Origin: Erythrobacter sp. | GTDB lineage: Bacteria > Pseudomonadota > Alphaproteobacteria > Sphingomonadales > Sphingomonadaceae | Assembly (NCBI GenBank): GCA_002695185.1 | Contig: NZOF01000149.1 | Coordinates: forward strand, 1-34,490 | Reading direction: 5' to 3' | Length of the DNA stretch: 34,490 nucleotides | Shown: positions 1 through 8,758 of the stretch, in pieces | Layout of the letters: every line of letters starts with the position of its first letter | Numbering within the stretch: position 1 is the stretch's first letter | The notes under the pieces: model-generated | Databases searched by the model: none | What the model was told of the DNA's origin: nothing | Seen by the model: the letters and a program-made list of their open reading frames with translations, nothing else | Program-made: the position numbers and the translations under genes

Positions 1-1212
1 TGCTTCCGCGACGAAGACCTGCGCGCCGACCGCAGCCCCGAATTCTACCAGCTCGACTTCGAGATGAGCTTCGTGACGCAGGAAGATGTCTTCCAGGCGA
101 TCGAACCGGTGCTGGCTGGCGTGTTCGAGGAATTCTCGGGCGGCAAGACAGTGACGCCCGCCGGCGAATTCCCGCGCATCCCCTATGCCGAAGCGATGCT
201 GAAATACGGCAGCGACAAGCCCGATCTGCGCAACCCGCTGATCATCAGCGATGTGACCGATCACTTCCAGAAGTCGGGCTTCGGCCTGTTCGAGAAGATC
301 GTGGGCGGCGGTGGCCGCGTGCGCGTGGTCCCGGCTCCGAACACCCATGAAAAGAGTCGCAAGTTCTTCGACGAGATGAACGACTGGGCGCGCCGCGAAG
401 GTTTTGCCGGGCTGGGCTATGTCACCCGCAAGGGCGGCGAATTCGGCGGCCCGATCGCCAAGAACCACGGCACCGAAGGCATGGAAAAGCTCTATGCCGA
501 ACTGGGCCTGGGCGAAAACGACGGCCTGTTCTTTGCCGCGGGCAAGGAAAAGGAAGCCGCCAAGCTGGCCGGTGCAGCCCGCACCCGCGTGGCCGAGGAA
601 CTGGGCCTGATCGAAGAAGGCTGCTTCAAGTTCTGCTGGATCGTCGACTTCCCGATGTTCGAATATGACGAAGACTCGAAGAAGGTCGATTTCAGCCATA
701 ACCCGTTCTCCATGCCGCAGGGCGAGATGGAAGCGCTGGAAACCAAGGACCCGCTCGATATCCTTGCGTGGCAGTATGACATCGTCTGCAACGGCTACGA
801 GCTGTCTTCGGGCGCCATCCGTAACCATCGCCCGGACATCATGTACAAGGCGTTCGAAATCGCCGGTTACAGCCAGGAAGATGTCGATGCGAACTTCAGC
901 GGCATGATCGAGGCGTTCAAGCTGGGCGCGCCGCCGCATGGCGGCTCGGCACCGGGTATCGACCGTATCGTCATGCTGCTGGCCGACGAGCCGAACATTC
1001 GCGAAGTCATCGCCTTCCCGCTCAACCAGAAGGCGCAGGACCTGATGATGGGCGCGCCCAGCCTCGTGTCCCCGAACCAGCTGCGCGATGTGCACGTGCG
1101 CCTGTCGCCCGGCGCGATCGAAGCGCAGAAGACCGCGAACTCGGGGGAAGAAACCGACATGAACGGCACCGCCACCGATCGGGATACGCCCGAGCGCAGC
1201 GACGACAAGTAG
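1..1212 (+). CDS. aspS: Aspartate--tRNA ligase, C-terminal part (5' end outside window)
   Basis: Class II aminoacyl-tRNA synthetase that charges tRNA-Asp (in many alphaproteobacteria also tRNA-Asn, the non-discriminating form) in the cytoplasm. The frame is open from base 1 and begins inside class II motif 2 ([11 protein letters not shown], then QLDFEMSF). A GAD-type insertion follows, and then motif 3 ([14 protein letters not shown]) near codon 315, with the AspRS signature [17 protein letters not shown]. The gene ends with the usual LRDVHVRL segment plus a polar tail of about 35 residues rich in Thr, Glu and Asp, which looks dispensable. The first in-window ATG (base 64) is internal to the gene, not the start. 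A strong hairpin follows the stop codon. The identification is secure; whether the enzyme discriminates between tRNA-Asp and tRNA-Asn cannot be told from this fragment. Confidence 0.97.
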   Translation, partial: CFRDEDLRADRSPEFYQLDFEMSFVTQEDVFQAIEPVLAGVFEEFSGGKTVTPAGEFPRIPYAEAMLKYGSDKPDLRNPLIISDVTDHFQKSGFGLFEKIVGGGGRVRVVPAPNTHEKSRKFFDEMNDWARREGFAGLGYVTRKGGEFGGPIAKNHGTEGMEKLYAELGLGENDGLFFAAGKEKEAAKLAGAARTRVAEELGLIEEGCFKFCWIVDFPMFEYDEDSKKVDFSHNPFSMPQGEMEALETKDPLDILAWQYDIVCNGYELSSGAIRNHRPDIMYKAFEIAGYSQEDVDANFSGMIEAFKLGAPPHGGSAPGIDRIVMLLADEPNIREVIAFPLNQKAQDLMMGAPSLVSPNQLRDVHVRLSPGAIEAQKTANSGEETDMNGTATDRDTPERSDDK

Positions 1213-1220
1213 CACGAAAA

Positions 1221-1248
1221 AGGGCGCGGAGCCGAAACTCCGCGCCCT
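1221..1248. terminator. Bidirectional terminator hairpin between aspS and the four-helix-bundle gene
   Basis: An 11-bp perfect stem (AGGGCGCGGAG / CTCCGCGCCCT) with a 6-nt loop lies between two convergent genes. Read on the minus strand the stem is followed by TTTTCG, so it suits the minus-strand gene best. On the plus strand only CCTTC follows, a weak tract for aspS. Confidence 0.8.
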
Positions 1249-1270
1249 CCTTCAAACGACTACTCGATGA

Positions 1271-1702
1271 TTAGTCGTATTGCTTCTCGACGATGTCGCC
1301 GAAGCGTTCGCCTTCACAGATTTCTGCGTAGCACTGCTGTACCACGGCGCGTTCCTGCGCTTCGAGCTGGTCGCTGTTGAGCGCCTTTTCGAACTTGCCC
1401 TTGATGTAGTCTTCGCCTTCTTCGACACGTTCCGCAGCGGCTTCGTCATTGCTTTCGAATGCGGTGCTGATGCTCTGCCACATCTGGTGTGCTTCGCCGG
1501 TCATGGTGCCCTTGGTCACCAGCTCGTCGCCCTGGCGTTCAAGTTCCGCATTCATCTGACGCAGTGTCGCTTCGCGCTGACTTGCGCGCTGCTGCAGCGC
1601 CTGCTTCAGCTGGGGGCTATCGGCTTTTTCGCCTGCCTGGCGGTAGCCTTCGACCGAATCGAAGGTGGTGTCGGTGAGGCTTTTGAAAGTTGTGGTAGCC
1701 AT
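1271..1702 (-). CDS. PA2169-family four-helix-bundle protein (DUF2383, ferritin-like)
   Basis: A 143-residue, all-helical, highly charged protein without signal peptide or membrane segment. Its pattern matches the PA2169/DUF2383 family: an N-terminal helix with SLTDTTFDSVEGYRQAGE, the central QQRASQREATLRQMNAEL helix, then GEAHQMWQSI and a final Glu-rich helix (EEGEDYIKGKFEKAL). Members are small ferritin-like bundles of unknown biochemical role, often linked with general stress responses. The ATG is preceded by AAGGGAAG at suitable spacing. It is transcribed divergently from acpP and convergently with aspS, with a good hairpin terminator after its stop. Many alphaproteobacterial homologues are under EcfG sigma control, but I found no convincing GGAAC-N16/17-CGTT promoter here. 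Family assignment is good; function is unknown. Confidence 0.82.
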   Translation of the reverse strand: MATTTFKSLTDTTFDSVEGYRQAGEKADSPQLKQALQQRASQREATLRQMNAELERQGDELVTKGTMTGEAHQMWQSISTAFESNDEAAAERVEEGEDYIKGKFEKALNSDQLEAQERAVVQQCYAEICEGERFGDIVEKQYD

Positions 1703-1805
1703 TGAATTTACTTCCCTTTTGGATTTGGTTACTGTTCACACAATGGCCGAAAGCGCTAATGGGTTCGCGTAAGGAGACGAGTTGCCCTTGCGCTGCGCTG
1801 CGGCG

Positions 1806-1832
1806 TTGACTAGGGCGATGGCCAACTATCAA
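1806..1832 (+). promoter_or_regulatory. Candidate acpP promoter
   Basis: TTGACT at 1806-1811 is a good -35 match, and TATCAA at 1827-1832 is a possible -10. The 15-bp spacer is short, so the exact -10 is uncertain. It lies about 25-50 bp before the acpP ATG in the region shared with the divergent four-helix-bundle gene. Confidence 0.4.
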
Positions 1833-1857
1833 ACCCCTAAGATTGAGAGGGAAAAGA

Positions 1858-2094
1858 ATGAGCGATACTGCCGACCGCGTGCAGAAGATTGTCGTCGAGC
1901 ATCTCGGCGTCGAGGCCGACAAGGTCACCCAGGAAGCAAGCTTCATCGATGATCTGGGCGCTGACAGCCTCGACATCGTCGAGCTGGTCATGGCGTTCGA
2001 AGAAGAATTCGGCGTCGAAATCCCCGACGATGCGGCTGAGAAGATCACCACCGTCGGCGATGCGACCAAGTATATCGAAGAGCACAAAGGCTAA
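1858..2094 (+). CDS. acpP: Acyl carrier protein
   Basis: A 78-residue acidic ACP that carries growing acyl chains on a 4'-phosphopantetheine arm for type II fatty acid synthesis in the cytoplasm. The attachment motif [10 protein letters not shown] is present with the modified serine at residue 37. The rest is the canonical four-helix sequence, including FIDDLGAD and [15 protein letters not shown]. The ATG at 1858 is chosen because it gives the family-typical MSDTADRV start and has GAGAGGGA just upstream; an in-frame TTG at 1843 would add five atypical residues. It sits immediately before fabF, the classic acpP-fabF order, with a hairpin in the 110-bp gap between them. Confidence 0.98.
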   Translation: MSDTADRVQKIVVEHLGVEADKVTQEASFIDDLGADSLDIVELVMAFEEEFGVEIPDDAAEKITTVGDATKYIEEHKG

Positions 2095-2149
2095 GCCGGC
2101 AGGCTTAACCGACAGCTTTTCATGACCTGCGCCCCGGGTGCAGGACCGG

Positions 2150-2192
2150 ACAGGCCCGACCCCGACGATGGGCCGGGCCTGTTGTCTTTTTT
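2150..2192 (+). terminator. Intrinsic terminator or attenuator between acpP and fabF
   Basis: A perfect 9-bp stem (ACAGGCCCG at 2150-2158 and CGGGCCTGT at 2174-2182) encloses a 15-nt loop and is followed by TGTCTTTTTT ending at 2192. It lies entirely between the acpP stop and the fabF ribosome-binding site. It probably gives an abundant short acpP transcript with partial read-through into fabF. Confidence 0.8.
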
Positions 2193-2204
2193 GCGGAGAA
2201 ATTC

Positions 2205-3464
2205 ATGCGTCGTGTGGTCGTTACCGGACTTGGCCTCGTCACCCCCCTGGGCGGAGACGTCGAAACCAGCTGGGCCAACCTGATTGCGGGCAAGAGCGGG
2301 GCGGGGCAGATCACCCGTTTCGATGCCTCGAACCAGAAGGCGACGATCGCCTGCGAGGTGAAGGACAAGGACCATCCCTGGGGCTTCGACGCTGACAAGC
2401 GTGTCGATCCGAAGATCCAGCGCCAGGTCGATCCGTTCATCGTCTTCGGTCTCGATGCCGCCGGTCAGGCGCTCGAAGATGCCGGCCTCACCGAAATGGA
2501 CGAAGCGACGCGTGAACGTGCCGGCGTCTCTATCGGCGCAGGCATCGGCGGCCTGCCGGGGATCGAGAAGGAATCGGTAAATCTGCACGAACGCGGTCCG
2601 GGCCGTGTCAGCCCGCACTTCGTTCACGGACGCATTATCAATCTGATCAGCGGCCAGGTCTCGATCCGCTATGGCCTGATGGGCCCGAACCACGCCGTGG
2701 TTACCGCTTGCTCGACCGGTGCCCACTCGATCGGCGATGCAGCGCGCATGATTCGCGACGACGATGCCGACATCATGTTGGCGGGCGGTTCGGAATCGAC
2801 GGTCAATCCGCTCGGCATTGCAGGCTTCGCGCAGGCCCGTGCGCTTAACACCGACATGAACGACCAGCCTGAAAGGGCCAGCCGTCCCTATGACAAGAAC
2901 CGCGCCGGTTTCGTCATGGGCGAGGGCGCCGGTGTGGTCGTGCTCGAAGAATATGAACACGCCAAGGCACGCGGCGCGAAGATCTACGCCGAAGTGACCG
3001 GCTATGGTCTGTCGGGCGATGCCTATCACGTCACCGCGCCGCATCCCGAAGGCCGGGGCGCGGAACTCGCCATGCGCATGGCGCTGAAGAAAGCGGGGCT
3101 GGAGCCTTGCGATATCGATTACGTCAATGCCCACGGCACATCGACCATGGCCGATACGATCGAGCTGGCCGCGGTAAAGCGCGTGCTGGGTGACGATTTG
3201 TGCGGTGCATCGATGAGCTCGACCAAATCCGCCATCGGCCACTTACTCGGCGGCGCTGGCGCGGTGGAAGCGGTGTTCTGCATCCTTGCCATCCGTGACC
3301 AGATCGTTCCGCCGACGCTCAACCTCGACGATCCGGATGAAGGTACCGAAGGCGTCGACCTGGTGCCGCATACGGCGAAGAAGCGCGAAGTGAATGCGGT
3401 CCTCAACAACAGCTTCGGCTTTGGCGGGACCAATGCATCGCTGATCATGCGGAAGGTCGACTGA
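2205..3464 (+). CDS. fabF: 3-oxoacyl-[acyl-carrier-protein] synthase II
   Basis: A 419-residue condensing enzyme of type II fatty acid synthesis. It elongates acyl-ACP with malonyl-ACP, and in proteobacteria is needed for the C16:1 to C18:1 step. Both thiolase-fold halves are complete. The catalytic triad is visible: Cys169 in VVTACSTGAHSIGDA, His310 in NAHGTSTMADTIEL, and His346 in KSAIGHLLGGAGAVEA. The glycine-rich NNSFGFGGTNASL motif closes the protein. The ATG follows GCGGAGAA, a good ribosome-binding site lying right behind the acpP terminator. mltG starts 1 base after the stop, so fabF, mltG and the 2H gene form a tight operon. Confidence 0.97.
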   Translation: MRRVVVTGLGLVTPLGGDVETSWANLIAGKSGAGQITRFDASNQKATIACEVKDKDHPWGFDADKRVDPKIQRQVDPFIVFGLDAAGQALEDAGLTEMDEATRERAGVSIGAGIGGLPGIEKESVNLHERGPGRVSPHFVHGRIINLISGQVSIRYGLMGPNHAVVTACSTGAHSIGDAARMIRDDDADIMLAGGSESTVNPLGIAGFAQARALNTDMNDQPERASRPYDKNRAGFVMGEGAGVVVLEEYEHAKARGAKIYAEVTGYGLSGDAYHVTAPHPEGRGAELAMRMALKKAGLEPCDIDYVNAHGTSTMADTIELAAVKRVLGDDLCGASMSSTKSAIGHLLGGAGAVEAVFCILAIRDQIVPPTLNLDDPDEGTEGVDLVPHTAKKREVNAVLNNSFGFGGTNASLIMRKVD

Positions 3465-3465
3465 C

Positions 3466-4434
3466 ATGAAGAAGCTCGGCCTCGCAGCGGGGGCCGTGGT
3501 CCTTCTGGGGCTGGCGGGCCTCATCTGGTTCGCCAGCGGTTGGTACGGCTCGGCGGACGTCGAGGAAGATACCAGCTTCATCGTGCCTCAGGGTTCGACG
3601 CTAACGGCTGTCGCCGGGCTGCTGGCGGAGGAAGGGCTGATCGATTCGTCGGACAGCTTCCTGCTGCGTGCGAAGATATTGGGCTCCGGCGATCCGATCC
3701 AGGCGGGAGAGTTTCTCATCCCGGCAGGCGCCAGTGCGTCGCAAATCCTCGATACCTTCCAGAACGGGCAGGTGATCCGCCGGTTCGTAACCGTGCCGGA
3801 GGGCCTGCCTTCGATCATGGTGTGGGAACGCCTGATGGCGGAAGACCTGCTGACGGGTGAGGTTCCGGTGCCCGAAGAAGGCTCGGTCCTGCCCGACACC
3901 TATGATTTCGAACGCGGCGAAAGCCGAGCCTCTGTCGTGGCTCGGATGCAGGCCGCAATGGACGAGTATCTGGCGAAGGCGTGGGCCGACCGGTCTGCGA
4001 ACGCCGTGGTGAAATCACCCGAAGAAGCGATCATTCTCGCCTCCGTCGTGGAGAAGGAAACCGGCGTCCCGGAAGAGCGGCGCATGGTGGCGGGCGCATT
4101 GTCGAACCGCGTCCGCATCGGCATGTCGCTGGGCGCCGATGCGACGACGATCTACCCCATTACCAAGGGTAAGCCGCTGGGCCGCCGTATCAAGATTTCG
4201 GAACTGCGCGACAAGAACCCTTACAACACGCGCGCTATTGCGGGCCTGCCCATCGGTCCGATCACCAATCCGGGGCGCGAGGCGATCGCGGCGGTGCTCG
4301 ATCCGGCCGACACCAAGGCGCTCTATTATGTGGCGGATGGCAGCGGCGGGCATGTCTTCGCCGAAACGCTCGATCAGCATAATCGCAATGCGGCAGCGTG
4401 GCGCAAGCTGCGCCGCGAGCGCGGGGAAATGTGA
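3466..4434 (+). CDS. mltG: Endolytic murein transglycosylase MltG
   Basis: A 322-residue inner-membrane enzyme that cuts nascent glycan strands and is proposed to terminate peptidoglycan polymerisation. One N-terminal membrane anchor is seen at residues 4-24, followed by a periplasmic LysM-like segment and the YceG catalytic domain. The catalytic Glu lies in ASVVEKETG (Glu196). The flanking signature ERRMVAGALSNR, then GMSLGADATTIYPI, then YNTRAIAGLPIGPITNPG is typical of the family. It begins 1 base after fabF, and its TGA overlaps the GTG of the next gene. fabF-mltG adjacency is common in alphaproteobacteria and links fatty acid and wall synthesis. Confidence 0.96.
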   Translation: MKKLGLAAGAVVLLGLAGLIWFASGWYGSADVEEDTSFIVPQGSTLTAVAGLLAEEGLIDSSDSFLLRAKILGSGDPIQAGEFLIPAGASASQILDTFQNGQVIRRFVTVPEGLPSIMVWERLMAEDLLTGEVPVPEEGSVLPDTYDFERGESRASVVARMQAAMDEYLAKAWADRSANAVVKSPEEAIILASVVEKETGVPEERRMVAGALSNRVRIGMSLGADATTIYPITKGKPLGRRIKISELRDKNPYNTRAIAGLPIGPITNPGREAIAAVLDPADTKALYYVADGSGGHVFAETLDQHNRNAAAWRKLRRERGEM

Positions 4435-4949
4435 GCGAGGCGGACGCTCCCCTGATCCTGGCGGCGGAACTCCCGCCCGAACTGCATCGCCAATACACCG
4501 CCTTGCGTACCGAGCATTTCCCGCCGGAGCGCAATTATCTCGAAGCGCATGTAACGCTCTTTCACGCAATCCCTGCGCAGTGCGAAGACGAATTGCGGCG
4601 TTATCTCGCGCGCCTGGTGGGGGAGGTTGCACCGATCCGGGGGCAGGTAGAGGGTCTGATGTCGCTGGGTGGCGGGACCGCGATCAAACTTGCCAGCCCC
4701 GATCTCCTCGCGCTGCGCGACGAGATTGCAGAACATTTCCGCGGAATGCTGACCCAGCAGGACCAGCACCGTCCTAGGCTGCATGTGACCATCCAGAACA
4801 AGGTGACGTCCAAGGAAGCAAAGGCGCTGCAGGCCGCCCTTGCGGGGACGATCGATCCGCAGGATATCGCTTTTCCCGGCCTCGCCCTGCATGCCTATCG
4901 CGGCGGCCCATGGGAATTTATCCGCCGCTTCGCATTTCGGGGGAAATGA
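4431..4949 (+). CDS. 2'-5' RNA ligase family (2H phosphoesterase) protein
   Basis: A 172-residue member of the 2H phosphoesterase superfamily, shown by two HxT motifs: H40-V-T42 (AHVTLFHA) and H118-V-T120 (LHVTIQNK). Family members act on 2',3'-cyclic phosphates or 2'-5' linkages in RNA or small molecules; the substrate here cannot be predicted. The GTG at 4431 is preferred because it makes a GTGA overlap with the mltG stop, has GCGGGGAA upstream and starts at the conserved region. An in-frame ATG at 4398 inside mltG would only add 11 residues. It is translationally coupled to mltG. There is no signal peptide, so it is likely cytoplasmic. Confidence 0.85.
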   Translation: MSEADAPLILAAELPPELHRQYTALRTEHFPPERNYLEAHVTLFHAIPAQCEDELRRYLARLVGEVAPIRGQVEGLMSLGGGTAIKLASPDLLALRDEIAEHFRGMLTQQDQHRPRLHVTIQNKVTSKEAKALQAALAGTIDPQDIAFPGLALHAYRGGPWEFIRRFAFRGK

Positions 4950-4952
4950 GTG

Positions 4953-4981
4953 TTGACCACACGGCCCGCTCGCCCTAATGC
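4953..4981 (+). promoter_or_regulatory. Probable promoter of tRNA-Met
   Basis: TTGACC (4953-4958), a 17-bp spacer, then TAATGC (4976-4981), followed by a GC-rich discriminator (GCCGCC), the pattern of stable-RNA promoters. Predicted transcription would start about 40 nt before the tRNA. Confidence 0.55.
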
Positions 4982-5009
4982 GCCGCCTGCCGAGCGGGCA
5001 CGTGCCCGC
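4964..5009 (+). repeat. Three-part inverted repeat before tRNA-Met
   Basis: GCCCGCTCG (4964-4972) is complementary to CGAGCGGGC (4991-4999), which is also the left half of a 16-nt perfect palindrome (4994-5009, GCGGGC-ACGT-GCCCGC). The middle segment can pair with only one partner at a time. It may terminate the fabF operon or form part of the tRNA leader; there is no T-run. Confidence 0.5.
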
Positions 5010-5026
5010 CACGCGGCCCTGTTCGG

Positions 5027-5103
5027 GGCGGAGTAGCTCAGGTGGTTAGAGCAGCGGAATCATAATCCGCGTGTCGGGGGTTCGAGTCCCTCCTCCGCTA
5101 CCA
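5027..5103 (+). tRNA. tRNA-Met(CAT), elongator type
   Basis: A 77-nt cloverleaf with encoded CCA. The acceptor stem GGCGGAG / CTCCGCT contains a G1:U72 pair. The D arm is normal. The anticodon stem GCGGA / TCCGC holds loop ATCATAA (anticodon CAT), and the T loop is TTCGAGT. The overall sequence resembles alphaproteobacterial elongator tRNA-Met more than the lysidine-modified tRNA-Ile2, though both have CAT. It is not the initiator type. Confidence 0.93.
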
Positions 5104-5286
5104 TAGTCGCATCCCGAGGGGCTCGCATCCTTCGGCATTATTTCAGAAAACAAATTTAGCTCAGTGGGTTGCGTGTGATTCGCGTCCGCTCGCTGCCGCA
5201 TGGGTCTGCATGAAGCCGGGTTTGATGTGAGGGTATTTTGGGGGTACTTTCGTAAAGAAGGAAATGGCGTGATACCCCGTTCACAA

Positions 5287-6675
5287 TCAGAATGTGTACT
5301 TTGTCGAGACCTGAACCTTTTGTAGGTTGCCAGACTGGCCAGCCTCGGTGGTTCGTTCGGCGTACATGTATTCAATACCGACATCGACAGGGCTGACAGG
5401 CGAGTAGATGATGTTCGCCAGCACGTTCCAGCTTTCATCGGTCACTGCACCGGACGTTAGCAGCACGGGATTGTCGGCCTTGAAGTAGGATCCAGCAATG
5501 GTCGAGCGCAGTCGATCCGACCACTGATGCCGCAAGGCGCCGAAGCCCGAATAGGTAAAGATCGGATCGAGGTTCCCATTCGAATTGATGGCAGCATCAT
5601 TTACGATGTTAATCCCGATATAGCGGCCAAGCCCGTCACCCACCGTTCCCATCACCCTGACATCGTCCCGTTCGCCCAGTTGGAACTTGCCGGCTAGGCT
5701 GACGCCATAGCCGAGCGCGCTGTCCGACCCCGTCCCAAAGTCATCATTGGCGATACGGAGATTGCGCAGAATGCCCGCTGCCGAAACCAAGCCCCAGTCG
5801 CCCGCGAAATTGTAGCGCGCGACAATGTCGGGAATGGTATCGTCCCCGGGAAGAACGCGTGCGCCGCTGCTTGTGGTTACTGTGGTTTCAGGCTGTTCAA
5901 GTGCGAGCATCAGGCCGCCGTCGGTATAGCGGATCATCGGCTGACGGACGAACACCGTGCCCGGAGTCGTGCCGACGAAGTCAAGGCTTTCCGGCAGAGT
6001 ACCAACGTTTTGGAACGTCGACCAGGCCTGTCCAAAGAGCCAATTGTCGTAGGTGATATAGGCCTGCCGTAAGCGCGGGACGTAGCTGTTGGAAACCCGT
6101 TCATCCCCTTCGGAGGTCACCATGAAGTCCAGTTCAAGCTGGGACCCGAGTGAGTGCCCCTCACCAATGTCGGTTGCGGTCTTCAATATGAACCGGGTCT
6201 GGCGGGCGTTGAAATCCGTGTCCCAGCCGGACGCCTCACCGCCCACAGGAATTGCGCCCGGAATGAGGAAATCGCGCACGATGCTACCACTGGCAACCTG
6301 CCCCGCACTGGTGCGCTGCGCAATCGCATCGAGTTTTACGTAGCCGCCATAGGAAACGAGCGTCTTGCCGACGCGGAATCCGTTGTCTTCTGGCTTGTCG
6401 GACGTTTCGATCTGTGCGGCCAGTTCGGCCTGCTGCTGCTGGAGCGCGCGTGTTTCCGCCAGCGCCTGCTTCGTTTGCGCAATGGTTTGCGCCTGTTGGA
6501 CATCCGTTTCGGCTTCGTTGGAATCAAGCCGTGCGACCAGTTGCATGACGAGTGCCTCAAGCCTGTCCAGGCGCGCTTCGACATCATCGTCCTGCGCGGC
6601 AACAGGCGCGGCTGCGAGACATGTTCCTGCCAGAAGTGCTGCCCGAACCACGACCCTCAATGCGCTGCCAGCCAT
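5287..6675 (-). CDS. DcaP-like trimeric outer-membrane porin
   Basis: A 462-residue outer-membrane protein. A signal peptide is seen at residues 1-28, ending VAAQ. A Gln/Glu-rich coiled-coil at about 30-97 (DVEARLDRLEALVMQL, then several heptads) is followed by a beta-barrel starting near VSYGGYVKLDAI. The barrel ends in the classic C-terminal aromatic YTF needed for insertion. The coiled coil, the GYVKLDA start and the final EYMYAERTTEAGQ-type strands fit the DcaP family, which forms channels for dicarboxylates and other small anions. It is divergent from acs with a 146-bp shared regulatory region, which suggests a role in letting short organic acids cross the outer membrane. Family is fairly sure; the substrate is inferred only from the neighbourhood. 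Confidence 0.82.
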   Translation of the reverse strand: MAGSALRVVVRAALLAGTCLAAAPVAAQDDDVEARLDRLEALVMQLVARLDSNEAETDVQQAQTIAQTKQALAETRALQQQQAELAAQIETSDKPEDNGFRVGKTLVSYGGYVKLDAIAQRTSAGQVASGSIVRDFLIPGAIPVGGEASGWDTDFNARQTRFILKTATDIGEGHSLGSQLELDFMVTSEGDERVSNSYVPRLRQAYITYDNWLFGQAWSTFQNVGTLPESLDFVGTTPGTVFVRQPMIRYTDGGLMLALEQPETTVTTSSGARVLPGDDTIPDIVARYNFAGDWGLVSAAGILRNLRIANDDFGTGSDSALGYGVSLAGKFQLGERDDVRVMGTVGDGLGRYIGINIVNDAAINSNGNLDPIFTYSGFGALRHQWSDRLRSTIAGSYFKADNPVLLTSGAVTDESWNVLANIIYSPVSPVDVGIEYMYAERTTEAGQSGNLQKVQVSTKYTF

Positions 6676-6727
6676 GCTTACCTCCCTCCGATTTCATGAG
6701 AAAGAAGTATGCGCCTCTTTGCGGAAC

Positions 6728-6763
6728 GCCGAATATCGGCAGATAGTCGTAAGACATTCGTCT
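6728..6763. promoter_or_regulatory. Candidate operators between the porin gene and acs
   Basis: Two inverted repeats lie in the divergent region: GCCGA-ATA-TCGGC (6728-6740) and AGAC-ATTC-GTCT (6752-6763). The second contains GACATTCGTCT, which recurs exactly at 15481-15491, and as GACATAAGTCT at 14989-14999 upstream of the symporter operon. It is a candidate site for the LuxR-type regulator encoded next to acs. It lies 59-70 bp before the acs ATG. Confidence 0.45.
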
Positions 6764-6821
6764 GACAGCGCGGAAGGCCTAACGGCTGCTATCAGGGTCT
6801 GCAGATTAGGGAGATTCCTGC

Positions 6822-8753
6822 ATGCTCGATGCCATCCACCGTCTTGGCACCGCTACCGAAACCTACTGCACGCCGGAACAGTATGAGACGCTTTACCAAC
6901 GGTCGGTGGAGGATAGCGATGGCTTCTGGCTGGAGCAGGCCGGGCGGCTCGACTGGATCGCGAGCCCGAGCAAGGGAGGCGAGTGGTCCTTCGATCCCGT
7001 CCACATCGCCTGGTTCGCCGACGGCACGCTCAACCTCTGTCATAATGCGGTCGATCGCCATCTGCCGAAGCTGTCCGATGTGCCCGCGCTTATATTCGAT
7101 CCCGACGATCCGCATGGCGAAGGGCGCGTGCTGACCTATCGGCAGCTCCACTCCGAAACCATTTCGATGGCAAATGCACTCAAGGCGATGGGGGTGGGGA
7201 AGGGCGACAGGGTCACCATCTACATGCCGATGATCGTCGAGGGTGTGCTCGCCATGCTCGCCTGTGCGCGCTTGGGCGCAATCCATTCCGTGGTCTTCGG
7301 CGGCTTTTCTCCCGAGGCCTTGGCCGGGCGGATCGAAGGGTGCGCCAGCCGCTTCGTCATCACCGCCGACGAGGGGCGGCGCGGCGGCAAGTCTGTGCCG
7401 TTGAAAGCAAATGTCGATGCCGCCCTGGCCGAACTCGCCGACGATACGCCGATCGACGGGGTGCTGGTGGTGCGCCATACCGGTGCGGACATAGCGATGA
7501 GCGCCGGACGCGATTATTGGTACCATGATGTCGCCAGCGATGCCGTTTGTCCTTGCGAGCCCATGGCTTCCGAAGACCCGCTGTTCATCCTGTATACGTC
7601 AGGCTCGACCGGCAAGCCCAAGGGCGTGGTCCACACGACCGGAGGCTACGGCGTGTGGACGGCGACGACTTTCGCCTATGTTTTCGACTACAAGCAGGGG
7701 GAAGTCTTCTGGTGTACAGCCGATATTGGCTGGATTACCGGCCATAGTTATATCGCTTACGGCCCACTGCTCAACGGCGCCACGCAGGTCATCTTCGAAG
7801 GTGTGCCGAATTATCCCGACCACGGCCGCATGTGGGATGTGGTCGCAAAGCATTCGGTAAACATTCTCTATACTGCCCCCACTGCGATCCGCGCATTGAT
7901 GCGAGAGGGGGATGGTTTCGTAACATCGCGCGACCGTTCCTCGCTGCGCTTGCTGGGGACGGTGGGTGAGCCGATCAACCCCGAGGCATGGCGCTGGTAT
8001 TTCGATGTCGTGGGCGAACAGCGGTGCCCGATAGTCGACACTTGGTGGCAGACAGAGACGGGCGGCGTGATGATCACTACACTGCCAGCCGCGCATGACA
8101 TGAAACCTGGTAGCGCGGGCAAGCCCTTCTTCGGAATCCGCCCGGAACTGGTCGATAGCGACGGTATGATCCTGAATGGCGCGGGCGAGGGCCATCTGTG
8201 CATTGCCGACAGCTGGCCCGGTCAGGCACGCACGGTCTATGGGGACCACGCGCGGTTCGAGCAGACCTATTTCAGCACGTACCGCGGCAAATATTTCACC
8301 GGTGACGGCTGCCGACGAGACGAGGACGGTTACTACCGGATCACAGGGCGCGTAGACGATGTGATCAATGTTTCCGGGCACCGTCTAGGCACAGCGGAGG
8401 TCGAAAGTGCGCTGACGAGCCATGCCAAGGTCGCCGAAGCCGCGATCGTTGGCTACTCGCACGATATCAAGGGGCAGGGCATCTATTGCTACGTCACCCT
8501 CAACGCAGGCGAAGAGCCGTCGGATGAACTTTACACCGAACTGCGCGGACATGTGCGCAAAGAGATCGGTCCGATCGCCTCGCCCGACCATCTGCAATTC
8601 ACCGATGGTCTGCCAAAGACCCGGTCCGGCAAGATCATGCGGCGCATCCTCCGCAAGATCGCCGAGAATGAACACCATTCTCTGGGCGACACATCGACGC
8701 TGGCCGATCCAGGCCTGGTTGATCGACTGATCGAAGGGAGGCAGAACCGATAG
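6822..8753 (+). CDS. acs: Acetate--CoA ligase (acetyl-CoA synthetase)
   Basis: A 643-residue AMP-forming enzyme that turns acetate, ATP and CoA into acetyl-CoA by way of acetyl-AMP. The ACS N-terminal domain includes [19 protein letters not shown] sequence. The P-loop [19 protein letters not shown] is at residues 258-276. The ACS-specific WWQTETGG motif and the [19 protein letters not shown] hinge follow. The C-terminal [11 protein letters not shown] contains Lys604, the family's reversible acetylation site. Length is normal for Acs, and the Trp of WWQTETGG favours a small substrate such as acetate; propionate cannot be excluded. RBS is TTAGGGAG. The stop is 5 bp before the response regulator gene, so acs-crbR is one operon. 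A CrbR-like regulator encoded in the same operon probably controls it. Confidence 0.95.
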   Translation: MLDAIHRLGTATETYCTPEQYETLYQRSVEDSDGFWLEQAGRLDWIASPSKGGEWSFDPVHIAWFADGTLNLCHNAVDRHLPKLSDVPALIFDPDDPHGEGRVLTYRQLHSETISMANALKAMGVGKGDRVTIYMPMIVEGVLAMLACARLGAIHSVVFGGFSPEALAGRIEGCASRFVITADEGRRGGKSVPLKANVDAALAELADDTPIDGVLVVRHTGADIAMSAGRDYWYHDVASDAVCPCEPMASEDPLFILYTSGSTGKPKGVVHTTGGYGVWTATTFAYVFDYKQGEVFWCTADIGWITGHSYIAYGPLLNGATQVIFEGVPNYPDHGRMWDVVAKHSVNILYTAPTAIRALMREGDGFVTSRDRSSLRLLGTVGEPINPEAWRWYFDVVGEQRCPIVDTWWQTETGGVMITTLPAAHDMKPGSAGKPFFGIRPELVDSDGMILNGAGEGHLCIADSWPGQARTVYGDHARFEQTYFSTYRGKYFTGDGCRRDEDGYYRITGRVDDVINVSGHRLGTAEVESALTSHAKVAEAAIVGYSHDIKGQGIYCYVTLNAGEEPSDELYTELRGHVRKEIGPIASPDHLQFTDGLPKTRSGKIMRRILRKIAENEHHSLGDTSTLADPGLVDRLIEGRQNR

Positions 8754-8758
8754 GCACC

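Noticed and set aside
1703..1857. EcfG-type stress promoter for the four-helix-bundle gene
   Set aside because: I looked for GGAAC-N16/17-CGTT on the minus strand; only a poor CGAACCC match was found, without a proper -10 partner.
2091..3242. 383-codon minus-strand frame
   Set aside because: It is antisense to fabF, which has its complete catalytic triad.
5046..5438. 130-codon minus-strand frame ending SGGGTRTPDTRIMIPLL
   Set aside because: The ending is the antisense translation of tRNA-Met, a well-known false tail in databases. The rest overlaps the porin 3' end.
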